A DNA stretch of 64,000 nucleotides from Oceanicaulis sp052055585 (GTDB lineage Bacteria > Pseudomonadota > Alphaproteobacteria > Caulobacterales > Maricaulaceae), in NCBI RefSeq assembly GCF_052055585.1, contig NZ_CP170485.1, forward strand, positions 2,356,001 to 2,420,000. The letters are read 5' to 3'. The position numbers and the translations under genes are program-made. Positions within the stretch are counted from its first letter, which is position 1; each line of letters begins with the position of its first letter. Positions 26,441 to 35,360 of the stretch are shown here, piece by piece. The notes under the pieces were generated by a model. That model was not told where the DNA came from and did not search any database. It worked only from the letters and a program-made list of their open reading frames with translations.

Positions 26441-28459
26441 ATGGGTGAGAACCGCAACTTCCTGCTCGCGGCCGTCATAGCGATCGGCATCCTGTTTCTC
26501 TATCAGGCGTTCATCCTCGACCCGATGGCGAGAGACCGTGAAGCAGCCGAGCAGGCTGCGGCTGAAACCCAGGTCCAGGAAACGGGCGATGACGCGCCCC
26601 AGGCGCCCGATGCCGCCTTCGCCGCCGGTTCGGGTCAGAACGGCATGAGCCGCGAAGACGCGCTCGCCCAGTCCCAGCGCGTTCAAATTCGCACCGAGGC
26701 CCTGTCAGGTTCACTGTCTCTGACCGGCGCCCGGATCGATGACCTGCAATTGCTGCGTTACGAGACTGAAGTGGATTCCGGCGAGCCGGTGACGCTGATG
26801 AGCCCTGAAGGGTTTGACGGCTATCAGTTCGCCGCCAGCGGCTGGCTGGGCGGCGCCAATGCGCCCCAGGGCCTGCCGGGCCTGAGCACGCAATGGACGC
26901 TTGTGAGCGGCAATGTGCTGAGCGAGGACAGCCCGGTGGTTCTGGAACACACCGCCGGCGAGCTGACCTTCCGCCGCACGATCTCGGTGGACGAAAATTA
27001 CCTCTTCACCGTCAATGACAGCGTCATCAACAACGGCTCCGCCGCCGTCTCCCTGCGCCCGTATGCTCTCGTGCGCCAGCATGGCGTTCCGGCAGACCTG
27101 CAGAATTTCTTCGTCCTGCATGAAGGCGCGGTCGGCGTCGTGGACGGCACCCATTTCGATCGCAAGTTCAAGAAATGGGAAGAGGATGGCCTGATCGAGC
27201 GCAACGGTCCCGGCGGCTGGATGGGCATTACGTCCAAATACTGGCTCGCCGCTGTCGCCCCTGAAGGCCAGCCCAATGTGCGCGCCCAGTTCCGTGTGGT
27301 CTCCCGCCCGGACCGTCCGGTGTTTGAATCCAACTATCTCAGCGACGCCGAAACCCTGGCTCCGGGCGCAACGCTCGAAAACACGAGCTATGTCTTCGCC
27401 GGCGCCAAGAAACAGCCCATTCTCGCCGCTTATGAGAACGAGCTGGGCATTGACCGCCTGACCATGGCCATCGACTGGGGCATGTTCTGGTTCCTGACCC
27501 GGCCCTTCTTCGCCGCGCTGCACTTCTTCTACGGTCTTCTGGGCAATTACGGTCTCGCCATCATGGTCGTGACCCTGCTGATCAAGCTGGTGCTGTTCCC
27601 GCTGAACAACCGCGCCTTCGCCTCCATGGCCAAGATGCGCTCGGCGGCGCCGAAAATGACCGAGATCCGCGAGCGCTACAAAGACGATCCGCAAGCCCAG
27701 CAGAAGGCGATGATGGAGCTCTATCGCAAGGAGCGCATCAACCCGGTCGCGGGCTGTCTGCCCATGCTGCCGCAGATCCCGATCTTCTTTGCGCTCTACA
27801 AGACGGTGTTCATCTCGCTGGATGCGCGCCATGCGCCCTTCTTCGGCTGGATCCAGGACATGTCCGCGCCCGATCCGACCATGATCGGCAATCTGTTCGG
27901 CCTGCTGCCCTATGATCCGTCCGGCCTGCCCATGGTGGGTCAGATCCTGGCCATCGGCGTCTGGCCGCTTCTGATGGGCGTGACCATGTGGGCCCAGCAA
28001 TCGCTGAACCCACCGCCCGCTGACAAGATCCAGCGCCAGATCTTCGCCTTCATGCCGATCATCTTCACGATCATCATGGCGCCCTTCCCGGCCGCCCTGA
28101 TCATCTACTGGTCCTGGAACAACACCCTGACCATCGGCCAGCAATACCTGATCATGCGCCGCCAGGGCGTGGTGACCGAGCTGGATCGCAACTTCTTCAA
28201 GCTGCGCTCCAAGCTGACCGGCAAGCCCGTGCCTGTGAAATACCAGGGCGAGGACACCCCGACCGCCACCAATCAGGTGATCGAGGGCAAGGTGGAAAAG
28301 GCCGTCACCGAACTGGCCGATGACGCCAACGCCGATCAGGCCGTGACCGAGGGGGAAACCCCGGCGGACGCTGCAACCGAGACCAAGCCCGCAACGACCG
28401 GCCGTCGGGTCAGCTCCAACCCCGCCGCCAAAAAGCCGCGTGGCGGCAAGAAGAAATAG
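26441..28459 (+). CDS. yidC: Membrane protein insertase YidC
   Basis: A 672-residue Gram-negative-type YidC. TM1 (residues about 5-22) is followed by a large periplasmic P1 domain (about 25-350) and a conserved five-helix core. Core landmarks are a hydrophobic hairpin entry (FYGLLGNYGLAIMVVTLLIK), the coiled-coil loop with YKDDPQAQQKAMMELYRKE, and NPVAGCLPMLPQIPIFFALY. The C-terminus has a long acidic/Ala-rich tail (about 600-672) ending in basic GGKKK, longer than in E. coli and a possible ribosome contact. It inserts membrane proteins alone or with SecYEG. Its stop is 9 nt before the engB start. Confidence 0.98.
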   Translation: MGENRNFLLAAVIAIGILFLYQAFILDPMARDREAAEQAAAETQVQETGDDAPQAPDAAFAAGSGQNGMSREDALAQSQRVQIRTEALSGSLSLTGARIDDLQLLRYETEVDSGEPVTLMSPEGFDGYQFAASGWLGGANAPQGLPGLSTQWTLVSGNVLSEDSPVVLEHTAGELTFRRTISVDENYLFTVNDSVINNGSAAVSLRPYALVRQHGVPADLQNFFVLHEGAVGVVDGTHFDRKFKKWEEDGLIERNGPGGWMGITSKYWLAAVAPEGQPNVRAQFRVVSRPDRPVFESNYLSDAETLAPGATLENTSYVFAGAKKQPILAAYENELGIDRLTMAIDWGMFWFLTRPFFAALHFFYGLLGNYGLAIMVVTLLIKLVLFPLNNRAFASMAKMRSAAPKMTEIRERYKDDPQAQQKAMMELYRKERINPVAGCLPMLPQIPIFFALYKTVFISLDARHAPFFGWIQDMSAPDPTMIGNLFGLLPYDPSGLPMVGQILAIGVWPLLMGVTMWAQQSLNPPPADKIQRQIFAFMPIIFTIIMAPFPAALIIYWSWNNTLTIGQQYLIMRRQGVVTELDRNFFKLRSKLTGKPVPVKYQGEDTPTATNQVIEGKVEKAVTELADDANADQAVTEGETPADAATETKPATTGRRVSSNPAAKKPRGGKKK

Positions 28460-28468
28460 GAGGCGGCC

Positions 28469-29137
28469 CTGACCGAGCCCTCTCCGGAAGCCCAGGCAGA
28501 ACAGGCGGCCCGTCTCGCGGCGGGCCGCAAGCTGTTCTCCGGCCAGATCGACTTCATGCTGGGCGTGGTGTCCATGGACACCCTGCCCGACACCCATATT
28601 CCCGAAGTGGCCTTTGCGGGCCGCTCGAATGTGGGCAAGTCCTCGCTGATCAATGCGCTCACGGGCCGCAAGCAACTGGCGCGCGCCTCGACCGAGCCGG
28701 GCCGGACGCGTGAGCTGAACTTCTTTGACATGCATGGCCGTCTGCGGATCGTCGACCTGCCGGGCTATGGCTTCGCCAAGGCCCCCAAGGAAGTCGCAGC
28801 GCGCTGGACGCGCCTGACGCAGAACTATCTGCGCGGCCGGGTCAATCTCAAGCGGGTCTTCTTGCTGATCGACTCCCGTCACGGCATCAAACCCTCTGAC
28901 GAAGCGATCATGAAAGTGCTTGATAGCGCCGCCGTGGTATACCAGATCGTTCTGACCAAGACCGACAAGCTCAAACCTTCCGAGGCGCTCAAGCGTGTCG
29001 AGGAAACCCAGGCCAAGGTCGCCCGGCGGCCCGCCGCCTTTCCGGTGATCTCGGCCACCTCCAGCGCCAAGCGTGACGGGCTTGATGAGCTGCGCGGGGA
29101 AATCTCCACCCTGGCCCTGCCGGCCGGGGATTCGTAA
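28469..29137 (+). CDS. engB: Ribosome-biogenesis GTPase EngB (YihA/YsxC), apparent CTG start
   Basis: A GTPase needed for 50S subunit assembly. G1 is AGRSNVGKSSLIN, G2 lies near STEPGRTRE, G3 is DLPGYG, and G4 is LTKTDKL. The first ATG (28556) would start at residue 30 of the family, removing the TEPSPEAQAEQAARLAAGRK-type lead that alphaproteobacterial EngB proteins have. The only start that keeps it is CTG 28469, with AGGAGG exactly 5 nt upstream; no ATG, GTG or TTG exists in frame between the yidC stop and 28556. I therefore annotate 222 residues from CTG. A sequencing or recent point change of ATG to CTG is the alternative. Confidence 0.9.
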   Translation: MTEPSPEAQAEQAARLAAGRKLFSGQIDFMLGVVSMDTLPDTHIPEVAFAGRSNVGKSSLINALTGRKQLARASTEPGRTRELNFFDMHGRLRIVDLPGYGFAKAPKEVAARWTRLTQNYLRGRVNLKRVFLLIDSRHGIKPSDEAIMKVLDSAAVVYQIVLTKTDKLKPSEALKRVEETQAKVARRPAAFPVISATSSAKRDGLDELRGEISTLALPAGDS

Positions 29138-29176
29138 CCGGGGCCCTGACACGCCCCGACAGACGGGACTGTCGAC

Positions 29177-30154
29177 ATGCTGAACCGGATGCTGATCGCC
29201 GCCTTCATCGCCCTGGGTTTCAGCGGCGCGGCCCAGGCCGGACAGGTCTGTAACGAGACAAGCTTCATGGTGGAGGCCGCCAAGGCCTGGCGCACGCCCA
29301 CAGGGCTCGCCGTGGAAGGCTGGGCGCGGATCGCGCCGGGCGGCTGCGCCGATATCGGTCCCTCCACCAATACCGAGCAATATCTGTATGCCCGCACCAC
29401 CCGCGCCTATCTGGGCGGGGTGCGCGAATGGCGCGGCAGCCTGGACATCTGCGTGGACGAAACCGACTTCGCCTTCGAGGGGGTCGCCGATTGTGAAACC
29501 CTGGGGCTGGAGACCCGCAAGTTCCGCCAGTTGACCGAGGCTGAACGCGACCATGCCGTGCTGGTCGAAGTGGCCGATTTCGGCGACCGCGCCGAAGAGG
29601 CCGGGCTGCAGCGTCTGCTGCAATCGGCAGGCTATGACATCAACGTCATCGACGGCTATGCCGGTCGTCGCACGCGCCGTCAGGTCGAAGCCTTTGAGGA
29701 AGAGGTCGGCCGCAGCTTCGGCGCGGATCGCGCCGCCCTGATCGAGGCGCTTCACGAGCGCGCCATGACGCGCAACACCTCGCTCGGCCTTCAGGTCTGC
29801 AACGACGCCAACCTGCCCGTGGGCGTCGCCGTGGCGCGCGCCAATGGAGAGGGCTGGGAGACCCGCGGCTGGTGGCGCATCGCGCCGGGCGGCTGTGCGC
29901 AGACCCTGTCCGCCCAACTGACCAGCAATGAGACCTATGTCTACGCCCAGCTGATTGATGAGGACGCTCTGCGTCCGCTGGCGGGCGGGACCGAAGCCTT
30001 CTGCATCACTCCGGCGCGCTTTACGAGCCAGACCCGGAGCGAGTGTACGAGTTCGGGCTTCCAGCCGGCTCTGTTCCGCGCGGCGCCGGCGCCTGAAGAA
30101 GGCGGCGCTGTGATGCGGCTTGATCTGGATGACTTTGAGGAACCGCTTCCGTGA
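29177..30154 (+). CDS. Secreted protein with two DUF1036 domains and a PG-binding-like insert
   Basis: A 325-residue exported protein with signal peptide ending near AAQA. Each half carries a DUF1036 unit: a VCNETSF/VCNDANL start, a GWARIAPGGC/GWWRIAPGGC centre, a YLYARTT/YVYAQLI strand and Cys near the end. Between them (residues about 140-180) lies LLQSAGYDINVIDGYAGRRTRRQVEAF, a PG_binding_1-like helical repeat, described here by its pattern. The protein may bind wall or other polymer in the periplasm; DUF1036 has no settled function. Its stop overlaps the next start by 4 nt (GTGA), so it belongs to the operon with the nucleotidase and dapD. Confidence 0.85.
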   Translation: MLNRMLIAAFIALGFSGAAQAGQVCNETSFMVEAAKAWRTPTGLAVEGWARIAPGGCADIGPSTNTEQYLYARTTRAYLGGVREWRGSLDICVDETDFAFEGVADCETLGLETRKFRQLTEAERDHAVLVEVADFGDRAEEAGLQRLLQSAGYDINVIDGYAGRRTRRQVEAFEEEVGRSFGADRAALIEALHERAMTRNTSLGLQVCNDANLPVGVAVARANGEGWETRGWWRIAPGGCAQTLSAQLTSNETYVYAQLIDEDALRPLAGGTEAFCITPARFTSQTRSECTSSGFQPALFRAAPAPEEGGAVMRLDLDDFEEPLP

Positions 30155-30867
30155 ACCGACCCCCCGACCTCTATCATGTGGACACCTGGGTGTTCGATCT
30201 CGATGAGACGCTTTACCCGTCCGACGCCGCCGTGATGAGCCAGGTCATCGACAAGATGACCGACTGGGTGCAGCGCGAATTTTCCCTCACCCGGGAGGAA
30301 GCGCACGCCATGCAGCAGCATTACTACACGACCTATGGCACCACGCTGAACGGCCTTCTGGCGAACAACCAGGTGCGCGATCTGGCGAGCTTTCTCGACT
30401 TCGTCCACGACGTCGATCATTCCGTGATCACGCCCGACCCCGAACTCGCCAGCCATGTGCAGGCGCTCGACGGGCGCCGCATCGTCTACACCAACGGCTC
30501 GCGCAGGCACGCCGAGAAGGTGATCGAGCGGCTGGGGTTGAACGGCCTGTTTGACGATCTCTATGGCATCGAGGCCGCCGACTATACGCCCAAGCCGCAC
30601 CGCGAAGGCTTTGACCGCTTCACCGGCCATTTCTCGATCACCCCGCAAAGCACGGTGATGTTCGAGGACTCGATCAAGAACCTTCAGACCGCGTATGATG
30701 TGGGCTTCACGACCGTGCTGGTGCATCCGCCGGTCGAAGCGCTCGCCGATGGCGCAAAGCCCGAACCCTTGGTACATCCTCCCCACATCCATTACGCCGT
30801 GGACTGCCTGCGCACCTTCCTGGGCGACTGGCACGCCGCCGCAGACAAGAAGAAGACGACGCCATGA
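30151..30867 (+). CDS. Pyrimidine 5'-nucleotidase, HAD family
   Basis: A 238-residue haloacid-dehalogenase enzyme of the Sdt1/PNT type. Motif I is FDLDETLY, motif II YTNGS, motif III Lys in TPKPH, and motif IV FEDSIKN. Yeast relatives dephosphorylate pyrimidine nucleotides. It starts at GTG 30151 inside the upstream stop and ends as ATGA overlapping dapD, so translation is coupled on both sides. A HAD nucleotidase just before dapD is common in alphaproteobacteria. Confidence 0.9.
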   Translation: MNRPPDLYHVDTWVFDLDETLYPSDAAVMSQVIDKMTDWVQREFSLTREEAHAMQQHYYTTYGTTLNGLLANNQVRDLASFLDFVHDVDHSVITPDPELASHVQALDGRRIVYTNGSRRHAEKVIERLGLNGLFDDLYGIEAADYTPKPHREGFDRFTGHFSITPQSTVMFEDSIKNLQTAYDVGFTTVLVHPPVEALADGAKPEPLVHPPHIHYAVDCLRTFLGDWHAAADKKKTTP

Positions 30868-31694
30868 ACCGTGATGCTCTGAAATCCGTCATCGACGCCG
30901 CCTGGGACACCCGTGACCAGCTGACCACCCAGACCGAGGGGGATGTGCGCGACGCTGTCGCCGCCGCCCTGAACCTTCTCGATAGCGGCGAAGCCCGCGT
31001 CGCCAGCAAGGATGAGTCCGGTCAGTGGATCGTGCATGAATGGCTGAAGAAGGCGGTCCTTCTGTCCTTCCGCCTGAACCCCAACCGCATCATCCCCGGC
31101 GGCGCTGATCACGGCCCGTGGTGGGACAAGGTCGCCTCCAAGTTTGAAGGCTGGGACGCGGACGAGTTCGAGGCCGCCGGCTTCCGCGCCGTGCCGCCCG
31201 CCGCCGTGCGCCGGGGCGCCTTCATCGGCAAGGGCGTGGTGCTGATGCCGTCCTACGTCAATATCGGCGCCTATGTGGATGAAGGCACGATGGTGGACAC
31301 CTGGGCCACCGTCGGCTCCTGCGCCCAGATCGGCAAGAATGTGCACATTTCCGGCGGCGCCGGGATCGGCGGCGTGCTCGAGCCGCTGCAGGCCAATCCG
31401 GTGATCATCGAAGACAATTGCTTCATCGGCGCCCGCGCTGAAGTGGCTGAAGGCGTGATCGTCCGTGAAGGCGCCGTGCTGGCCATGGGCGTGTATCTCA
31501 GCGGCTCCACCAAGATCGTGGATCGTGAAACCGGCGAGATCTTCCGCGGCGAAGTCCCGCCCTATTCCGTCGTGGTGCCGGGCAATCTGCCGGGCGAAGC
31601 GGGCAAGCCGGGGCTCTATTGCGCCGTCATCGTCAAACGCGTCGACGCCCAGACCCGCGCCAAGACCTCCATCAACGCCCTGCTGCGCGACTAA
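30864..31694 (+). CDS. dapD: 2,3,4,5-tetrahydropyridine-2,6-dicarboxylate N-succinyltransferase
   Basis: A 276-residue left-handed beta-helix enzyme that succinylates tetrahydrodipicolinate using succinyl-CoA in lysine and diaminopimelate synthesis. The N-terminal helical domain leads to hexapeptide repeats (GAYVDEGTMVDTWATVGSCA), and the active-site region includes HISGGAGIGGVLEP. The length is normal (E. coli 274). It is followed 58 bp later by dapE, the desuccinylase two steps on. Confidence 0.97.
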   Translation: MNRDALKSVIDAAWDTRDQLTTQTEGDVRDAVAAALNLLDSGEARVASKDESGQWIVHEWLKKAVLLSFRLNPNRIIPGGADHGPWWDKVASKFEGWDADEFEAAGFRAVPPAAVRRGAFIGKGVVLMPSYVNIGAYVDEGTMVDTWATVGSCAQIGKNVHISGGAGIGGVLEPLQANPVIIEDNCFIGARAEVAEGVIVREGAVLAMGVYLSGSTKIVDRETGEIFRGEVPPYSVVVPGNLPGEAGKPGLYCAVIVKRVDAQTRAKTSINALLRD

Positions 31695-31752
31695 GACGCG
31701 CGGACGATAGTCAGGCATGGCGCCAGAGGCGAAAACGCCCTAAATCTGCGCC

Positions 31753-32916
31753 ATGCTTGATCTGTCTGCTCTCACCGATCCGATCCCCCTCGCCCGACGC
31801 CTGATCCAGGCGCCGTCGGTGACGCCTGCCGACGCTGGCGCGCTCGACGTGCTGTCCGAGGCGCTGGAAGCTCTGGGCTTTGTCTGCACGCGCTTCCGGT
31901 TTGAAGAGGTGGACAATCTCTACGCCCGGCTGGGCAAGGCCGCGCCGGTCTTTTGCTTTGCCGGTCATACCGATGTGGTGCCGCCCGGCGACGAAGCCGC
32001 CTGGAGCCGCGGGCCGTTTGAGGCCGAGATCGCCGACGATGTCTTGTGGGGGCGCGGCGCGTCAGACATGAAAGGCGCCATCGCCGCCATGGTCGCCGCT
32101 GTCGCGCGACACCTTCAGGCGTCGGGCGAGCCTGCCGGCTCCATCGCCTTCCTGATTACGGGCGACGAGGAAGGCCCCGCCATCAATGGCACGAAAAAGC
32201 TGCTCAAGGCCGTCACGGACAAGGGCGAGCGCTTTGACCATTGCCTGGTCGGCGAGCCGACCAACCCGCACCATCTGGGCGACACCATCAAGGTGGGCCG
32301 ACGCGGTTCGCTCAATGGCGTGGTGACGGTGACGGGTCAGCAGGGTCATGTGGCCTATCCCGAAAAGGCCGAGAACCCGATCCCGGTGCTGATCGACTTT
32401 CTCAACCGGATCACGGCGCATACGCTCGATGAGGGCGCGCCGCACTTCCAGCCCTCCAATCTTGAAGTGACCACGATCGATGTGGGCAATGCGCCCCATA
32501 ACGTGATCCCGGCGAAGGCGACGGCGAAGTTCAATATCCGCTTCAACACCGCCCACACCGGAGACGGCCTGAAGCAATGGCTGCGCGAGCAGGCCATCGC
32601 CGCCGAGCAGGGTTTTTTCGGCGATTTCGACCTGGACCTGACCGTCACCGGCGACGCCTTTCTGACCGAGACCGGCCCGTTCACCGATCTGCTGCGCGCC
32701 GCAGTGAAAGAGCAGACCGGCCATGACCCGGCGCTGACCACGGGCGGCGGCACGTCTGACGCCCGCTTCATCAAGGATTACTGTCCTGTGGCCGAGTTCG
32801 GCCTTGTGGGTGAAACCATGCACCAGGTTGATGAGCGCGTGCCGGTCAGCGACGTGACCCGCCTTGCGGCCATCTATGCCGACGTGTTGCAGAGGTATTT
32901 CAAGACTTTCGCATGA
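31753..32916 (+). CDS. dapE: Succinyl-diaminopimelate desuccinylase
   Basis: A 387-residue M20-type dizinc hydrolase. Metal ligands lie in FAGHTDVVPPGD and GRGASDMKGA, the general base in TGDEEGPA, and further ligands in EPTNPHHLGD and near the C-terminus (MHQVDERV). It cleaves N-succinyl-LL-diaminopimelate to give LL-DAP for wall and lysine synthesis. The length and motifs are typical. The stop overlaps the next gene's start by 4 nt. Confidence 0.97.
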   Translation: MLDLSALTDPIPLARRLIQAPSVTPADAGALDVLSEALEALGFVCTRFRFEEVDNLYARLGKAAPVFCFAGHTDVVPPGDEAAWSRGPFEAEIADDVLWGRGASDMKGAIAAMVAAVARHLQASGEPAGSIAFLITGDEEGPAINGTKKLLKAVTDKGERFDHCLVGEPTNPHHLGDTIKVGRRGSLNGVVTVTGQQGHVAYPEKAENPIPVLIDFLNRITAHTLDEGAPHFQPSNLEVTTIDVGNAPHNVIPAKATAKFNIRFNTAHTGDGLKQWLREQAIAAEQGFFGDFDLDLTVTGDAFLTETGPFTDLLRAAVKEQTGHDPALTTGGGTSDARFIKDYCPVAEFGLVGETMHQVDERVPVSDVTRLAAIYADVLQRYFKTFA

Positions 32917-33488
32917 TGAGACAGGCTCTTCAGGACATGCGCTCCGGCGTTGTCGGCGTCTTTGCGCTGCTGATGTTCAAAAAGGACTGGCGCAAGCATT
33001 TCGATGTCAGCGCAGAGGGTGTGGCGCGCTCGTTCTCGGGCGTCATTCTGGCCCTGCCGGCCTTCGCTTTCCTGATCTATGGCGTGAATTATTTCTACGC
33101 CGAGAACGCCGCCGCCTATAGCAGCGAGATGCGGTTCACCCTGCTGGACGCGGTGATCAGCTGGGCGCGGTTCTGGCTGCTCTTCCCGGTCGTCGCAGCG
33201 GGCGTCGTGATGGTGATGGGGCTCAAGGACCGCTTCGCCAGCTGGCTGGTGGTGCATAACTGGACGGTGTTCGTGCTGGTCCATGTCCAGGCGCTCCTGC
33301 TGGCGCTCTATCCCGCCGGGCTTGCTGATCCGGGCGCGATCAGCCAGGCCATGTCGCTCTACGGCATGCTACGTCTGTTCGTGCACTGGCGCGTCGCGCA
33401 CGGCTCCATGGCCCTGCCGCCTGTCATGGCGATTGTCGCGGCGGGCATCCCGATGATCATTGACCGCCTCATCCTCTCCGTGACCTGA
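32913..33488 (+). CDS. Four-helix membrane protein, unknown
   Basis: A 191-residue protein with hydrophobic segments at about 42-62, 80-105, 115-138 and 163-187. The N-terminus is cytoplasmic and basic (KKDWRKHFD). No family is recognised with confidence. It is coupled to dapE by an ATGA overlap, and proteins of this kind at the end of dapDE operons may act in wall precursor handling, though nothing in the sequence shows it. Cys residues are absent. Confidence 0.75.
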   Translation: MMRQALQDMRSGVVGVFALLMFKKDWRKHFDVSAEGVARSFSGVILALPAFAFLIYGVNYFYAENAAAYSSEMRFTLLDAVISWARFWLLFPVVAAGVVMVMGLKDRFASWLVVHNWTVFVLVHVQALLLALYPAGLADPGAISQAMSLYGMLRLFVHWRVAHGSMALPPVMAIVAAGIPMIIDRLILSVT

Positions 33489-33536
33489 GCATCACAGCGC
33501 GCTAGATTCCTCCCAAGCATATCGGGGAGGACCCTC

Positions 33537-35243
33537 ATGATCCGTTCAGCGTCGCTGACCATCTTGTCGCTTGGCGTTTGCGCCATCGCGCTTTCAGGCT
33601 GCTACGATCCGCAAGCCGTCAATCCCTCAGCGGGCGACATGACCGCAGACGCCGTCTTCACCGGCGGTCCGATCTATACCGGCGTGGACGCCCAACCCAC
33701 CGCCGAGCTGATTGCGGTGGATGACGGGCGCATCGTCTTTGTGGGCAGCGCAGCTGACGGCGAAGCCTATATCGGCGAGACCACCCGGACCGTGGACCTT
33801 GGCGGCGCCGCCCTCTTCCCCGGCTTTACCGATGCGCATGCCCATATCCTCGGCGTGGGAGAGCGTGAGCGCTCCCTGAACCTTGAAGGCACAGCCTCGA
33901 TCGAGGACCTCAAGGCGCGGGTGGCCGAAGCGGCGGCCGATGAGAGCGCCTCGATCATTTCCGGACGCGGCTGGATCGAGACCCATTGGCCCGAGGGCCG
34001 CTTCCCCACCGCCGCGGATCTGGATGAGGTGGAGGCCGAGCGCCCTGTCATTCTGGTGCGCGCGGACGGTCACGCCCTGGTCGCCAACACCGCCGCGCTG
34101 GCCGCTGCACAGATCACCGCCGACACGCCGGATCCTGAAGGCGGGGCGATCCTGAAAGACGAAACCGGCCAGCCCAATGGCATGATCATTGACGCCGCCA
34201 TGGCGCCCTTTGCGGCGCTGGCCGGGCAGCCGACACAAGAAGAACGTCAGACCCTGTACCGGCTAGGCGCGGAGGTGATGGCGTCCCAGGGCTGGACCAG
34301 CGTACACGATATGAGCGTGGCCTATGCCGATGTGGACATCATGGAAGGGCTTGCCGAGGACGGCGCGCTTCCGATCCGCATCTCGGTCTACGCCAATCCC
34401 GAGGATTATGACGCGGTCGCCAGCCGCGCCCCTCGCATGGACGCGGATGGCCGGGTCATCGCGCGCGGCGTGAAATTCTACATGGATGGCGCGCTCGGCT
34501 CACGCGGCGCGGCGCTTCTGGAGCCCTATGAGGACGCGCCGGACACGAGCGGCCTGTTCCTGTCCGAGGAAGCGCGCGCCGAGGCGATGATGCAGCGTGC
34601 GCTGGAAGACGGCGTGCAGCTCGCCATCCACGCCATTGGTGATGCGGGCAATCGCAATGTGCTCGACTGGATGAGCGACAGCTTTGACGCTGTTCCCGCC
34701 AGCGAGCGCGCCGTGGCCGAACCGCGCTGGCGCGTCGAACACGCCCAGATCCTGCACCCCGACGACATTTCCCGCTTTGGCGAAATGGATGTCATCGCCT
34801 CCATGCAACCTAGCCATGCCATTGGCGATCTGCACTTCGCCGCCAGCCGGATCGGCCTTCACCGGCTGGAGGGCGCCTATGCCTGGCGCTCGCTGATCGA
34901 AAGCGGCGCGATCATCGCGGGCGGCTCTGACGCCCCGGTGGAGCGCGGCGAGGCGCGGATCGAATTCTACGCCGCCGCAGTGCGCCGCGATCTCAATGGC
35001 TTTGCCGACGAGCACTGGCATCTCGAACAAGCGCTCGACCGGGAGACCGCGCTCAAGCTCTTCACCATCTGGCCTGCCTACGCCACCTTCCGCGAGGATG
35101 AGCTGGGCACGATCGAAGTGGGCAAGCTGGCGGACTTCTCCGTCTTTGACCGCGATCTGATGACCGTGCCCGACAGCGAGCTGGCTGACGCCCGCCCGGT
35201 GATGACCGTGGTGGATGGCGAAGTGGTCTGGCGCGCGCAGTAG
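33537..35243 (+). CDS. Amidohydrolase of the YtcJ type, lipoprotein
   Basis: A 568-residue metal-dependent hydrolase. The lipobox (LSGC, Cys22) places it in the envelope. The metal-binding HxH is in DAHAHILG, followed by later His in AIHAIGDAGN and VEHAQ, and Asp in GGSDAPVE. C-terminal beta sandwich residues join the N-terminal strands, as in YtcJ/exoenzyme-regulatory amidohydrolases. The substrate is not predictable. It stands alone, 48 bp after the membrane protein gene. No clear terminator follows; 35244-35360 contains only weak hairpins. Confidence 0.88.
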   Translation: MIRSASLTILSLGVCAIALSGCYDPQAVNPSAGDMTADAVFTGGPIYTGVDAQPTAELIAVDDGRIVFVGSAADGEAYIGETTRTVDLGGAALFPGFTDAHAHILGVGERERSLNLEGTASIEDLKARVAEAAADESASIISGRGWIETHWPEGRFPTAADLDEVEAERPVILVRADGHALVANTAALAAAQITADTPDPEGGAILKDETGQPNGMIIDAAMAPFAALAGQPTQEERQTLYRLGAEVMASQGWTSVHDMSVAYADVDIMEGLAEDGALPIRISVYANPEDYDAVASRAPRMDADGRVIARGVKFYMDGALGSRGAALLEPYEDAPDTSGLFLSEEARAEAMMQRALEDGVQLAIHAIGDAGNRNVLDWMSDSFDAVPASERAVAEPRWRVEHAQILHPDDISRFGEMDVIASMQPSHAIGDLHFAASRIGLHRLEGAYAWRSLIESGAIIAGGSDAPVERGEARIEFYAAAVRRDLNGFADEHWHLEQALDRETALKLFTIWPAYATFREDELGTIEVGKLADFSVFDRDLMTVPDSELADARPVMTVVDGEVVWRAQ

Positions 35244-35360
35244 CGCAGGGTCTGAATTCCCGGGCGAGCATCGCGAAGACCCGGGACCTCCCGCCGCGTA
35301 AAGCGCCCTATCCTGCACGAGGCCCCGACTCGGCGCTGCGCTTGGCCGGGGTTTCAGTTT

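Noticed and set aside
26711..29917. A 1068-codon open frame antisense to yidC, engB and the DUF1036 gene
   Set aside because: It has low-complexity composition rich in Gly, Arg, His and Gln, no recognisable domain, and lies opposite well-identified genes; long antisense frames are expected at this GC content.
35244..35360. Possible terminators after the amidohydrolase gene
   Set aside because: The CCCGGG and CCCCG pairings have long loops and no T-run.
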